Positions 1-9,232 of a stretch of DNA of 64,000 nt are shown here, piece after piece. Origin of the DNA: SSSZ01 sp036732025 (GTDB taxonomy: Bacteria; Pseudomonadota; Gammaproteobacteria; Burkholderiales; Rhodocyclaceae); assembly GCA_036732025.1 (NCBI GenBank), contig DAINDE010000012.1, positions 1-64,000 of the forward strand, written 5' to 3'. A model generated the notes under the pieces. That model saw only the letters and a program-made list of their open reading frames with translations. It was not told the DNA's origin and searched no databases. Both the position numbers and the translations under genes were made by a program. Numbering within the stretch: the first letter of the stretch is position 1; every line of letters begins with the position of its first letter.

Positions 1-713
1 CCGGCTGCGTGCAGCCCAGCCTGGCCCCCAACATCAACGCAGCCGCCGCCCGGGTCCTCGACCGCCTGGGCATCGCCCTCTTCGAGGCCGACGGCGCCGG
101 CTGCTGCGGCGGCCTGCGCTTCCATCTCAATGACCAGGCGGCGGCCCGGGACGACATGCGGCGCAACATCGACGCCTGGTGGCCCCACGTCGAGGCCGGC
201 GTCGAGGCCATCGTCGTCACCGCGTCCGGCTGCGGCGTCCAGGTCAGGGACTACGGCCACGCGCTGCAGGAGGACGGAGCCTACGCCGCCAAGGCCGCCC
301 GTATCAGCGAACTGTGCCGGGATCCGGGCGAGGTGCTGGTGGCGGAGCGGGAGCGCCTGTTGCCGGTCCTGGAGGAACTGCGCCGCGACCGTGGCCGGCT
401 GGCCTTCCATTCCCCCTGCACCCTGCAGCATGGCCTGAAGATCCGGGGCGTCGCCGAGGAATTCCTTGCCGCCTGCGGCTACGCCCTGGTGCCGGTGGCC
501 GACGGGCACCTATGCTGCGGCTCCGCCGGCACCTACTCGGTGCTCCAGCCCGAGCTTTCCCGCCGGCTGCGCGACAACAAGCTCGCCGCCCTCAACGCCG
601 GCGATCCGGCCCTCATCGCCACCGCCAACATCGGCTGCCTCACCCATCTCCAGGCCGGCAGCCACCTGCCGGTGCGCCACTGGATCGAACTGGTGGACGA
701 GGTGCTGCAATGA
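1..713 (+). CDS. glcF: Glycolate oxidase iron-sulfur subunit, 3' part
   Basis: The gene is already open at the left edge, and about 237 C-terminal residues are visible. It carries two cysteine-rich motifs typical of the CCG domain of GlcF/LutA-type proteins: GAGCCGG near the start and HLCCGSAG near residue 170 of the visible part. In this family the CCG motifs hold iron-sulfur or disulfide cofactors and pass electrons from the FAD subunits (GlcD/GlcE) during oxidation of glycolate to glyoxylate at the inner membrane. The N-terminal 4Fe-4S ferredoxin part and any glcD/glcE genes lie outside the window, so a related lactate or glycerol-3-phosphate iron-sulfur subunit is not fully excluded. Confidence 0.8.
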   Translation, partial: GCVQPSLAPNINAAAARVLDRLGIALFEADGAGCCGGLRFHLNDQAAARDDMRRNIDAWWPHVEAGVEAIVVTASGCGVQVRDYGHALQEDGAYAAKAARISELCRDPGEVLVAERERLLPVLEELRRDRGRLAFHSPCTLQHGLKIRGVAEEFLAACGYALVPVADGHLCCGSAGTYSVLQPELSRRLRDNKLAALNAGDPALIATANIGCLTHLQAGSHLPVRHWIELVDEVLQ

Positions 714-807
714 CCGGCTGCGGGGCGCGCCGCTTCCCGGGTGGGGCCGTGCGCTATCATGGCGGCTTGCCCGACTTCATCGAACGCCTTAACGCCCAGG
801 AGTGATC

Positions 808-1107
808 ATGGCGACCTTTACCGACGCAAACGGCAACGTCCGTCCTGACCGGCGCACCAATCCAGGCCTGCGGGAACTCTTCGACACGGCGTACGAGATG
901 ATCTCGCCCTTCTTCGACCCCGGGTCGGGGTGGGGCGGCCGTTCCCTGGAGCATCTGGCCTTCCGCGTGCTGCGGGAGAACTACCCCTCCCTCTCGGCGG
1001 AGGAGGTCCACGTCATCATTGTCGCCGCCCACCGCGTCTATATCCAGCGGAACCCCGGCAGCAGCGGCCATCTGCCGCGGCCGGAGGAACTGCGGCGGCC
1101 GGGCTGA
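808..1107 (+). CDS. Small protein of unknown function
   Basis: A 99-residue soluble protein. ATG at 808 is preferred over a GTG at 802 because AGGAG at 798-802 is spaced correctly for it. The sequence has a Gly/Trp-rich patch (GSGWGG, about residues 38-43), then a helical segment with SLSAEEVHVIIVAAHRVY. No signal peptide, membrane segment or known motif is seen. It lies 94 bases after glcF and 42 bases before the PP2C gene, in the same direction, so it may be cotranscribed with one of them. I do not recognise the family. The good ribosome site and GC-rich third positions support a real gene. Confidence 0.7.
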   Translation: MATFTDANGNVRPDRRTNPGLRELFDTAYEMISPFFDPGSGWGGRSLEHLAFRVLRENYPSLSAEEVHVIIVAAHRVYIQRNPGSSGHLPRPEELRRPG

Positions 1108-1149
1108 GGCAGGGCGTTCGTGCTATCCTTGCCGCCCTAGGAGGAACCA

Positions 1150-1944
1150 ATGCCCATAAGAATAGACGCCTGCGTGGCGCAGCATCAGGGAGATCGCAAG
1201 GAGCAGCAGGACCGCGTCGCCATCGTGCCCCACAGCCGGGTCAAGGGCGTCGTCCTGGCCATTGTCGCCGACGGCATGGGCGGCCACACCGGGGGCGTCC
1301 TGGCGGCCGAGCAGGTCGTGCATACCGCCCGCACCAACCTCGACCAGTTCGCCCCGGCCGAGGAAACCACCCGCCACCTGCTGGAAAACAGCATGCGCGA
1401 AGCCCATACCATGATCAAGGCCTCGCGCTTCATGAACGAGAAGGATCCCCACAGCACCGCCGTCATGCTGCTGCTGCAGCCGGGGGCCGTGAGCTGGGCC
1501 CACTGCGGCGACAGCCGCCTGTATCGTTTCCGCGACGGCAAGCTGGTCTTTCGCACCACCGACCACTCCTACGTCGAGCACCTGATCGCCACGGGCAAGA
1601 TCACCAAGGAGCAGGCGGCGACCCATCCCAACCGCAATATCTTGCTGACCTCCCTGGGCGGGCGGGACGAACCCCGCTTCGACTACGGCCAGGCCAACGA
1701 TCTCGCCGGCGGTGACGCCTTCGTCCTCTGTTCCGACGGTCTGTGGGCCTACTTCGAACCCGACGAGATGGGCAGCGTCATCAATGGCGCTTCCGCCCGG
1801 GAAGCCTCGGAAATCCTCATAAACCGCGCCCGGGACCGGGCCCGAGGCGAAGGCGACAACCTCTCGCTGGCCATCGTCAAGCTGGTGGAAGTGGAGGCCC
1901 GGAAGCCGGCCCCTCCCGCCACCTTCGCCCGCCGGCCCCAGTAG
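1150..1944 (+). CDS. PP2C-family serine/threonine protein phosphatase
   Basis: A 264-residue single-domain metal-dependent phosphatase of the bacterial PP2C (Stp/PppA) type, which removes phosphate from Ser/Thr of target proteins in the cytoplasm. All core metal-binding motifs are present: VADGMGGH near residue 36, CGDSRLY near 118, LCSDGLW near 194 and GDNLSLA near 236. AGGAGG at 1139-1144 precedes the ATG. The usual partner Ser/Thr kinase gene is not in the window. The C-terminal 20 residues are Pro/Ala-rich and probably disordered. The gene ends 7 bases before the convergent rhlE stop, with no terminator hairpin in between. Confidence 0.9.
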   Translation: MPIRIDACVAQHQGDRKEQQDRVAIVPHSRVKGVVLAIVADGMGGHTGGVLAAEQVVHTARTNLDQFAPAEETTRHLLENSMREAHTMIKASRFMNEKDPHSTAVMLLLQPGAVSWAHCGDSRLYRFRDGKLVFRTTDHSYVEHLIATGKITKEQAATHPNRNILLTSLGGRDEPRFDYGQANDLAGGDAFVLCSDGLWAYFEPDEMGSVINGASAREASEILINRARDRARGEGDNLSLAIVKLVEVEARKPAPPATFARRPQ

Positions 1945-1951
1945 GGGCTGG

Positions 1952-3403
1952 CTATTTGCGGCCGAGGCCGCCGAGGAGGGCCGCCACCACCTTGCGCGGC
2001 TTGTGGGGGTCGGGCTTGGTCGGCGCCTGGGGCGAATCGGGTACCTCGCCCCGGGGCGCCTCGTAGGGCTTGCTGAAATCGAAACCGTCGGCGGCGATCA
2101 TGGGCTGCCGCCTGGGGCCGCCACGGGACGGGCGTTCCGCCACCGGCGCCTTGGCCGGCGGGGCGCTGCGCTTCTTCTTGTTGCCCGGCGGGTATTCGTA
2201 GCCCGGCTCCGGCTCGAAACCGGCCACCTCCACCTGCTCGATGGGACGCTTGATCAGCTTCTCGATATCGACCAGGTAGACCACCTCGTGGGCGCTGACC
2301 AGGGAAATGGCGTTGCCCTGCTTGCCGGCGCGGCCGGTGCGGCCGATGCGGTGCACGTAGTCTTCCGGCACGTGGGGCAGTTCGTAATTGATGACGTAGG
2401 GCAGGTCGTCGATGTCGAGGCCGCGGGCGGCGACGTCGGTCGCCACCAGGACGTGGGTGGTGCCGTCCTTGAAGGCGTCCAGGGCCTTGAGGCGGTCGAG
2501 CTGGCTCTTGTCGCCGTGGATGGCGTCGGCGTGGATGCCGGCCCGCTGCAGCTCCCGGGAGAGCCGGCCGCAGCCCTGCTTGGTGCGCACGAAGACGATG
2601 GCCTGGGTGATGTCGCCGGATTTGAGCAGCTTGATGAGCAGGTTGCGCTTGCCGAATTCCGACACCGGATGGACCCGGTGGGTGATGGTCTCGGAGACCT
2701 GGTTGCGGCGGGCCACTTCCACCAGCACCGGCGACTTGAGCATGGTGTCGGCCAGCTTCTTGATCTCCTCCGAGAAGGTGGCGGAAAAGAGCAGGCTCTG
2801 CCGGCTTTGCGGCAGCATCTTGAGGATGCGGGTGACGTCCGGGATGAAGCCCATGTCCAGCATACGGTCGGCTTCGTCCAGCACCAGGGCCTGGACGGAA
2901 GCGAAACTCACCGACTTCTGCTCGACATGGTCGAGGAGGCGCCCGGGGGTGGCGACGAGGATTTCGACGCCGCGGCGCAATTCCTCGATCTGGGGCTTGA
3001 TATCCACGCCGCCGAAGGCGCACATGGCGCGCAGGGGGGTGTGCTTGCTATAGGCCCTGACCGACTCGAAGACCTGCAGGGCCAGTTCCCGGGTCGGCGC
3101 CAGGATGAGGGCTCGTACCGGGTGGCGGGCGGGCGAGGGGCTGCTGCTGGCGTGGGGCAGCAGGCGCTGCAGGATGGGCAGGGTGAAGGCGGCGGTCTTG
3201 CCGGTGCCGGTCTGGGCGCCGCCCATGATGTCCTGGCCGGCCAGCACGAGGGGGATGGCCTTGGCCTGGATGGGGGTGGGCTTGGTGTAGCCTTCGTCGG
3301 TGACGGCGCGCAGGATTTCCGGTGCCAGGCCGAGGTCGGCGAAGGTGATTTCCGGGGCGGGTTCGGCGGCCGGGGCGCCGGCCAGGGGTTCGATTTCAGA
3401 CAT
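1952..3403 (-). CDS. rhlE: DEAD-box ATP-dependent RNA helicase RhlE
   Basis: A 483-residue DEAD-box helicase that unwinds RNA duplexes using ATP in ribosome assembly and RNA decay. Motifs are complete and in order: the Q motif (FADLGLAPEI with PTPIQ), Walker A AQTGTGKT, DEAD in VLDEADRMLDMGF, SAT in LFSATFS, and HRIGRTGRAG in the second RecA domain. A basic, Pro/Lys-rich tail of about 100 residues follows, as in RhlE proteins. It is the last gene of the minus-strand operon, starting 9 bases after the upstream histidine kinase stop. Family assignment is firm; the RhlE rather than DbpA or CsdA subgroup rests on overall similarity. Confidence 0.92.
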   Translation of the reverse strand: MSEIEPLAGAPAAEPAPEITFADLGLAPEILRAVTDEGYTKPTPIQAKAIPLVLAGQDIMGGAQTGTGKTAAFTLPILQRLLPHASSSPSPARHPVRALILAPTRELALQVFESVRAYSKHTPLRAMCAFGGVDIKPQIEELRRGVEILVATPGRLLDHVEQKSVSFASVQALVLDEADRMLDMGFIPDVTRILKMLPQSRQSLLFSATFSEEIKKLADTMLKSPVLVEVARRNQVSETITHRVHPVSEFGKRNLLIKLLKSGDITQAIVFVRTKQGCGRLSRELQRAGIHADAIHGDKSQLDRLKALDAFKDGTTHVLVATDVAARGLDIDDLPYVINYELPHVPEDYVHRIGRTGRAGKQGNAISLVSAHEVVYLVDIEKLIKRPIEQVEVAGFEPEPGYEYPPGNKKKRSAPPAKAPVAERPSRGGPRRQPMIAADGFDFSKPYEAPRGEVPDSPQAPTKPDPHKPRKVVAALLGGLGRK

Positions 3404-3412
3404 GGGGCGACA

Positions 3413-5173
3413 TTATACTCCTGCCGCCGGGCTGCCGGATTCCCTGCATTCGGCGAGCCCCAGCCGGGCGGTGAACCAGAAGGTGCTGCCGGCGCCGGGG
3501 ATGCTGCTGACGCCGGTGGCGCCGCCCATGAGTTCGGCCAGGCGGCGGCTGATGGCCAGTCCCAGGCCGGTGCCGCCATACTTGCGGGTGGTCGAGTTGT
3601 CCCCCTGTTCGAAGGCGTCGAAGATGCGTCGGGTCTGCTCGGGTTGGAGGCCGATGCCGGTATCGGCGACGCTGAAGCGGACGAGGACGGTTGCGCCGTC
3701 GCTGCCGGCGATTTCCGCCCACACCCGGATGCCGCCCCGTTCCGTGAATTTGAGGGCGTTGCCCACGTAATTGACGAGTACCTGGCCGAGGCGGGTGTCG
3801 TCGCCCTCCAGGCAGACGGGAAGGGCGGAGAAGTCGACGGCGAAGTCGAGGCTACGGTGGGCGGCCGGGTCGGCGAAGAGGGCGTCGATGCGGTGGGCCA
3901 GGTCGGCGGTGGCGAAGCGGCGGGGGCTGATTTCCATCTTGCCGGCCTCGATCTTGGAAATGTCGAGAATGTCGTCGAGGATCTCGAGCAGATGGTCGGC
4001 GGCGGACGAAATGCGCTTGAGTCGTTCGAGCTGGTCGGGCTGGGCTTCCTTGCGGCGCAGGATATGGGTCATGCCCATGATGGCGTGGAGGGGCGTGCGG
4101 ATTTCATGGCTCATGTTGGCGATGAAGGCGCTCTTCGCCCGGTTGGCCGCTTCCGCCGCCTCCTTGGCCTGGTTGAGGGATTCGTTGGCCAGGCGCAGCT
4201 CGGCGGTGCGGGCCTCCACCGTCGTCGCCAGTTCGCCGCGGTGGCGCTTGAGGGAAGCCTCGGCCCGGCGCAAGGTGTCGAGGGTGGCCCGTTGCCGCGC
4301 CGTCAGGCGGCGCTGCCGGTGCAGCGAGCGCAGCAGCAGGTAGACCAGCGCGGCGATGGCGGCGGCGGTCGTCCAGCCGATGGCACGCACCAGCAGCGGG
4401 TGACCGGCGCTGGGCTGGAGAGGGGATGCCGCCGCCATCTGCCAGGAGCCGCCGGGAACGCTGATGGCCATGAGGGCGGTGGCGTCGGCGAACAGGGCGG
4501 GGTCGCCGTAGAACACCTCGCCGGACTCGCCGCTGCCATCCCGCCCGCGCAGGGCGATGCGCAGGTCGTGACGGGCCAGCAGGGGATCGATGGTACGGAA
4601 GAGGCTGGTCGTGTCGATGACGGTGCTGATCAATCCCCAGTAGGCGTCGCCCAGGAACACCGGTGTGCGGTAGATCAGGGCCTCGCCGCCCTGGACCAGG
4701 GCCACCGGGCCGGCCAGCAGGCCGCGCCGGGCTTCGATGACGCGGGCGACGGCGGGCCACTGGACGCGGTTGTCTGGGTAATGGAGGCCGACGGCCCCTT
4801 CGTTGCCCCGCAAGGGATGGATGTAGAGCAGACGGTTGCCGGGGGCGACGCCGACATTGCGGATATGGCGGCCGCGGCTGTGGATGAGGGCGAGCATGGC
4901 GCGCATCTCGCCCGGTTCGATCTGCCCGTGGCGGGCGACGATGTAGGACTCGACGCCGTTGGCCAGGAAGGCGGTGGCGTTCAGTTCCGACTCCAGCACG
5001 GCGCGGATGGCGCCTGCCCGGGCCTGGGTTTCCTGGCGCAGCTCGCTGCGGGCCCGCAGATCGAGTTCGTTGGCCGAATATTCCGTCGCCAGGCCCAGCA
5101 GGGTGAAGAGGATCAGCGGCGCAAGGAGGCGCAGGAGGGCGGGGCGGACCGGGGGGCGTTGCCGGGGGGGCAC
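3413..5173 (-). CDS. Membrane sensor histidine kinase with periplasmic CHASE-like domain
   Basis: A 586-residue hybrid-type sensor kinase without its own receiver. An N-terminal membrane helix (about 14-30) is followed by a periplasmic domain resembling CHASE (contains GVESYI, VGVAPGN, ALIYRTPVF), a second membrane helix near residue 260 and a coiled coil. HisKA follows with the phospho-accepting His in NMSHEIRTPLHAI (about residue 355), then HATPase_c with N, G1 (ADTGIGL) and G2 (GGTGLGLAIS) boxes. It starts 3 bases after rlmM. The stand-alone receiver encoded two genes upstream is the natural candidate partner. The signal sensed cannot be told from sequence. Confidence 0.88.
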   Translation of the reverse strand: MPPRQRPPVRPALLRLLAPLILFTLLGLATEYSANELDLRARSELRQETQARAGAIRAVLESELNATAFLANGVESYIVARHGQIEPGEMRAMLALIHSRGRHIRNVGVAPGNRLLYIHPLRGNEGAVGLHYPDNRVQWPAVARVIEARRGLLAGPVALVQGGEALIYRTPVFLGDAYWGLISTVIDTTSLFRTIDPLLARHDLRIALRGRDGSGESGEVFYGDPALFADATALMAISVPGGSWQMAAASPLQPSAGHPLLVRAIGWTTAAAIAALVYLLLRSLHRQRRLTARQRATLDTLRRAEASLKRHRGELATTVEARTAELRLANESLNQAKEAAEAANRAKSAFIANMSHEIRTPLHAIMGMTHILRRKEAQPDQLERLKRISSAADHLLEILDDILDISKIEAGKMEISPRRFATADLAHRIDALFADPAAHRSLDFAVDFSALPVCLEGDDTRLGQVLVNYVGNALKFTERGGIRVWAEIAGSDGATVLVRFSVADTGIGLQPEQTRRIFDAFEQGDNSTTRKYGGTGLGLAISRRLAELMGGATGVSSIPGAGSTFWFTARLGLAECRESGSPAAGV

Positions 5174-5176
5174 GGT

Positions 5177-6259
5177 TCAGTGGCCGGTACGCGTGAGCCG
5201 GAGGTGGCCGGTGACTTCCTCGCGGTCGTGATAGAGCTGCTTGAAACGCAGCCGGCCTTCGACGCCGGCCGCCGCCAGCTTGCCTTCGACAATGGTGCGG
5301 CAGCGCTCCAGTTCCTCATAGCGTTTCTTCATGGGCAGTTTGAGGTTGAAGATGGCCTCCCGGCAAAGCCGGGCGGCTGCCCAGTCGCCCACCAGGGCGG
5401 CGACGCGGGCGGGCTTTTCCACCATGTCGCAGACCAGCCAGTCCACGGCCCGCTTGGGGCGCCAGTGGAAGGCGTCGGCCCGGATGTGTTCGACCATCCC
5501 GCCGGCCAGCAGGGCCTTGTCCAGGGGGCCGTTGTCGATGGCTGAGACATGGATCTGCCGCTCGGCCAGTTGCCAGCTCCAGCCGCCCGGGGCGGCGCCC
5601 AGGTCCACGGCGGTCTGGCCGGCCCGCAGGCGCTGGGGGCCGTTCTGGCCGCCGACGAACTCCAGGAAGGCTTCGGCCAGTTTCAGGGTGGAGCGGGAGG
5701 GGGCGCTGCGGGGCATGCGCAGGCGGGGGATGCCCAGGGGCCAGTCGCTGCGGTTGCCGGGCAGGGCGATGGCGACGATGGCGGCCGCTGAGCCGAGGAA
5801 AAAGACGTGCAGACGGGGCCGCTCGCCCCCCTTGCCGGGGGCGACGAGGAGCCCGGCCTGGTCAAGGGCGGCGCGGAAGGGCTTTTCGAACTTGCGGCAA
5901 AAGGCAGACAGTTCCTTGGCCTCGTTGGTGTCCGCCGTTTCCAGCCAGGCATCGGCGAAGGGGCCGGAGAGGGTGCGGGCCCGCTCCAGCAGCGGCGCGA
6001 CCCGGTCGCCCACGGGCAACTCGGCGATCAGGGGGGTGGCGAAGAGGAGTTGGCGGGCGAAGACGAGGCGGCGCCATTTCAGTTGCTCCATCAGCGGGAG
6101 CAGCGTCGCCGGGTCATGGGGAACGAAGACGACGTAGGCGCTGTCGGGCCGGGCCCGGGCGTAGCCGCTGGCGCCCAGGGCTGCGGCGGCGGCGCAGATT
6201 TCCGTGGCGCATTCCTTTTCGAATCCGGCGCGGCAGTAGATGAGGATGTTGTCGATCAC
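5177..6259 (-). CDS. rlmM: 23S rRNA (cytidine-2498-2'-O)-methyltransferase
   Basis: A 360-residue protein, near the usual RlmM length of about 366. RlmM transfers a methyl group from S-adenosylmethionine to the 2'-OH of C2498 in 23S rRNA. The N-terminal half is the THUMP-like RNA-binding part. The C-terminal half is a Rossmann methyltransferase with the SAM-binding motif VDLGAAPGGWSW, the acidic motif WLVCDMVEKPA and a catalytic Lys in FNLKLPMKKRYEE. Its ATG overlaps the stop of the upstream receiver gene by 4 bases, which suggests translational coupling. Placement of an rRNA modification gene between two-component genes is unusual. Confidence 0.92.
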   Translation of the reverse strand: MIDNILIYCRAGFEKECATEICAAAAALGASGYARARPDSAYVVFVPHDPATLLPLMEQLKWRRLVFARQLLFATPLIAELPVGDRVAPLLERARTLSGPFADAWLETADTNEAKELSAFCRKFEKPFRAALDQAGLLVAPGKGGERPRLHVFFLGSAAAIVAIALPGNRSDWPLGIPRLRMPRSAPSRSTLKLAEAFLEFVGGQNGPQRLRAGQTAVDLGAAPGGWSWQLAERQIHVSAIDNGPLDKALLAGGMVEHIRADAFHWRPKRAVDWLVCDMVEKPARVAALVGDWAAARLCREAIFNLKLPMKKRYEELERCRTIVEGKLAAAGVEGRLRFKQLYHDREEVTGHLRLTRTGH

Positions 6260-6624
6260 AGGGAGAGCCTTTGCATCAGTTCGGCCATGGATTGCAGGTT
6301 GACCGGCTTGACCAGGATGTCGTCGAAGCCTGCCGCCAGGATGCGCCGGCGCTCGTCGGCGAAGGCGTGGGCGGTATAGGCGACGATCAGGGTGCCGCTC
6401 GCTCCGCCGGCGCGCAGGGCGCGGCAGGTTTCCTCGCCGGACAGGCCGGGCATGCTGATGTCGAGGAGGATCAGGCGGTAGGCCGTGCCGGCGGCCTTGC
6501 CCAGGGCGGCAGCGCCGTCGGCGGCCTCGTCCACCTGCCAGCCGGTCTTGGCGAGCAGCGCCCGGGCCAGGACGCGGTTGGTGGTGACGTCGTCGACGAC
6601 GAGGGCGGTGCGATTGTCAGTCAT
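6256..6624 (-). CDS. Single-domain response regulator (CheY-like receiver)
   Basis: A 122-residue stand-alone receiver domain. The acidic pair D11/D12, the phospho-accepting Asp55 (LLLDISMPG), the conserved Thr (VAYTAH) and Lys in LVKPVN are all present, so it should be phosphorylatable. There is no output domain. It starts inside the last codons of the upstream histidine kinase (8-base overlap) and overlaps rlmM by 4 bases. The tight coupling indicates that it receives phosphate from that kinase, from the downstream CHASE kinase, or from both, much as the fused receiver of a hybrid kinase would. Confidence 0.9.
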   Translation of the reverse strand: MTDNRTALVVDDVTTNRVLARALLAKTGWQVDEAADGAAALGKAAGTAYRLILLDISMPGLSGEETCRALRAGGASGTLIVAYTAHAFADERRRILAAGFDDILVKPVNLQSMAELMQRLSL

Positions 6625-9154
6625 GGGGCGGGACCAGGGGAAGGCGGACGGTGAAGGCGCTGCCCTGGCCGACGGCGGAGACCAGGGTCACGGAACCGCC
6701 CATGTGCTCGACCAGTTGCCGGACCAGGGCCAGGCCCAGGCCGGTGCCGCCGTGGGCGCGGGTGAGGAGGTTTTCCAGTTGCTTGAATTTTTCAAATACC
6801 AGGGATTGCGCCTCGGGGGGGATGCCCGGGCCGGTATCGGCGACGGTGAAGGCGATCCCGTCATCCGCCGGGGCCACCGTCAGCCGCACGCTGCCACGGT
6901 CGGTGAACTTTACCGCGTTGTCCAGCAGATTGTTGAGGATCTGGCGCAGGCGCATCGGGTCGCTGCGCAAGGTCGGCGGCAGGGCGGCGGCCAGCTCCAG
7001 TTCGAGGGCGAGGCCCTTGGCGGCCGCCGCGGCCCGGTGCAGGACCGCCAGCTCCCCGGCCACCTCGTTGAGGCGCACGTCTTCCCAGGCGAACTCCACC
7101 TTGCCGGCCTCGACCTTGGCGAGGTCGAGGATTTCGTTCACCAGGCCGAGGAGGTGGCGGCCGCTGTCGTGGATGACCTGGGCGTAGTGGCGCTGCTCCG
7201 GGTCGGCCAGATCCGCCTGCAGCAGCTCGGAAAAGCCGATGATGCCGTTGAGGGGCGTGCGCAGTTCGTGGGACATGCTGGCCAGGAATTCCGATTTCAG
7301 CCGGTTGGCCTCCTCGGCCTTGTCCTTGGCCTCCTCCAGGCGCCGGAACGAGTCGGCCACGGAATCGGCCATGCTGTTGAAGGAGCGCGCCAGTTCCCCC
7401 ATCTCGTCGGCGGAGGAGGCATCCAGGCGGCGGCTCCGGTCGCCCCCCTGGAATGAGCGGATGCCGGCGATCATGGCGGTGATGCGGCCGGTGAGGAAAT
7501 TGGCCATGAGCACGGCAATGGCGACGACGACGACGACCATGAAGGTGGTGGACAGGGTGAGGCCCCAGGCGGTTTCGGTCAGGCTGTCGGCGATGCCCTG
7601 CAGCATGGCGCTACGCCTGGCCTTGAAATCGACATCCTTCTCCGCCACCACCGACTTGATCTTGGCCGCCGTTTCGGTGGCCGCCTGGTGGAAATCGTCC
7701 ACGTTGGCGCCGATGGTGACGAAGCCGAAGCCCTGGCGGCTGGCGCCGTATTGCCCGGTGTAATAAGGGATGGCGGCGGCGGTGGTGAGCTTCCACAGAC
7801 CGGAAAAGAAGATGACGAAGGAGCCGGAGCCGCCGTGTTCGGTGAGGGCGTTCCAGCCGTCGCACTGGGGCGAGAAGTTGAGGTAGCGGCAGTCGAGCCC
7901 GATGGTGCCGGCCTTGACCAGTTCCCGCGCCGGCTTGCGCTTGAGGCTCGGGTCGCGGAAGGCGGGGACGCCGGCGAGGAATTCATGGGCCGGCTTGCCG
8001 CTTTGCTGCCACTCCGCGTAGAGCTCCTCATCCATCCACGGCACCGCCGGTTCGCCGGTGGCGGGGTCGTAGCCGGTGATGAAATAGTCCCGGGGGTGGG
8101 AGATGGAGCGGCTCCGGTGGTCCCAGAGGAAGGCGTAATTGCCGCGGATGGCGTCGGCGATGGGCGTGTAGCGCTCCTCCGTGGGCATCAGGCGGTCGGA
8201 GAACTGGCGGATGTGGTCGTGGTCCAGGGCCAGGGTGACGTAGCCGGCCACCTTGCCCTCCCGGACCACCGGCGTCGCCCAGCGCACGATGCCGCGGAAG
8301 CGCCGGCCGACAGGGTTCTCCGTGCCGGCGTAGGCGGATTCCCCGGGCGTGAAGGGCTTGCCGGCCTTCTGCAGGGTGTCGGGCAGGTAGGGGCCGATGA
8401 TCTGGGTGGGCACATAGGCGCCGATCACTTCCGAAACGTAGATCTCACCGGGCTTGAGCCGGGCCAGTTCAGGGAAATAGCGCTCGGCGCGGACGAAGGT
8501 CTGGCGGCGGTCGGCGACGTTGCGCAGCGCTGGATCGGTGAGGTCGCCGGTGGTGACCTTGACCTGTTCCCGGCCGCGGAGATCGACGTAGGTCATTTCG
8601 ACGAAGAGCGGCCGCGCTTCGGCTTCGCCCAGATACTCCGGCGGGCGGGCGTGGAAGTCGCGGGCGTTGTCGGGCAGGATCGGCCGGGTGACCTTCGCCT
8701 CCCGTCGGACCGGGGTTTCCGGCACCCACGACTTGCCGTCGTCGGCCAGTTTCCAGGGGCCGTGGCGGTAGAGAGGCTGGTGCCGCTGGGCGAGGAAACG
8801 CCGGAAGTTGGCCGCGGTCGGCTCTAGGTCGGCGGCGGCCAGGATGTCGCGGTCGCGGGTGTAGAGAAAGGCAGCGATGGCCTTGGCCGTATCCGTGGTC
8901 AGGGTTTCGATGGCTTCCCGGGAACGCAGGTCGAGGGCCCGCACTGAATCGTCGGTGGCCGTCTTGCCAAAGGCCTTGATGGTGCCGAGCATGGTCTCGG
9001 CCATGTCCCCGGCCTGTACCGACACCGCCTCGCCGAGCTGGCGGGCGGCATGCCAGGCGAAGGCGGCGAGCAGCAGCAGCGGCACCACCTTGATCAGCAC
9101 GAAGATGGCGATCAGCTTGCTGCGAATGCTGGTAAACAGGGAAAAGATCCCCAC
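6617..9154 (-). CDS. Large Cache-type sensor histidine kinase
   Basis: An 845-residue membrane histidine kinase. It has a membrane helix at about 12-34, a very large periplasmic region of roughly 490 residues that looks like a double Cache-type ligand sensor, and a second membrane helix near 530-552. A HAMP linker follows, then HisKA with His in SMSHELRTPLNGI (about residue 628) and HATPase_c ending with GGTGLGLALV. It begins the minus-strand operon: the receiver, rlmM, CHASE kinase and rhlE follow with overlaps or very short gaps. Cache domains commonly bind small organic ligands; the ligand here is unknown. Confidence 0.88.
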   Translation of the reverse strand: MGIFSLFTSIRSKLIAIFVLIKVVPLLLLAAFAWHAARQLGEAVSVQAGDMAETMLGTIKAFGKTATDDSVRALDLRSREAIETLTTDTAKAIAAFLYTRDRDILAAADLEPTAANFRRFLAQRHQPLYRHGPWKLADDGKSWVPETPVRREAKVTRPILPDNARDFHARPPEYLGEAEARPLFVEMTYVDLRGREQVKVTTGDLTDPALRNVADRRQTFVRAERYFPELARLKPGEIYVSEVIGAYVPTQIIGPYLPDTLQKAGKPFTPGESAYAGTENPVGRRFRGIVRWATPVVREGKVAGYVTLALDHDHIRQFSDRLMPTEERYTPIADAIRGNYAFLWDHRSRSISHPRDYFITGYDPATGEPAVPWMDEELYAEWQQSGKPAHEFLAGVPAFRDPSLKRKPARELVKAGTIGLDCRYLNFSPQCDGWNALTEHGGSGSFVIFFSGLWKLTTAAAIPYYTGQYGASRQGFGFVTIGANVDDFHQAATETAAKIKSVVAEKDVDFKARRSAMLQGIADSLTETAWGLTLSTTFMVVVVVAIAVLMANFLTGRITAMIAGIRSFQGGDRSRRLDASSADEMGELARSFNSMADSVADSFRRLEEAKDKAEEANRLKSEFLASMSHELRTPLNGIIGFSELLQADLADPEQRHYAQVIHDSGRHLLGLVNEILDLAKVEAGKVEFAWEDVRLNEVAGELAVLHRAAAAAKGLALELELAAALPPTLRSDPMRLRQILNNLLDNAVKFTDRGSVRLTVAPADDGIAFTVADTGPGIPPEAQSLVFEKFKQLENLLTRAHGGTGLGLALVRQLVEHMGGSVTLVSAVGQGSAFTVRLPLVPPHD

Positions 9155-9232
9155 GGGACTGGCTCCTCCTTTGCCCGGTCATCCCGCCGGCGGCCCCTCG
9201 GGACCGCCGGGGCTGCCGCCCCGGGCATTCTT

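Noticed and set aside
2003..5545. A 1,180-codon open plus-strand frame
   Set aside because: It lies opposite rhlE, a histidine kinase and part of rlmM, which have complete motifs; high GC leaves the antisense frame open. The translation is Gly/Ala/Asp-rich without any domain.
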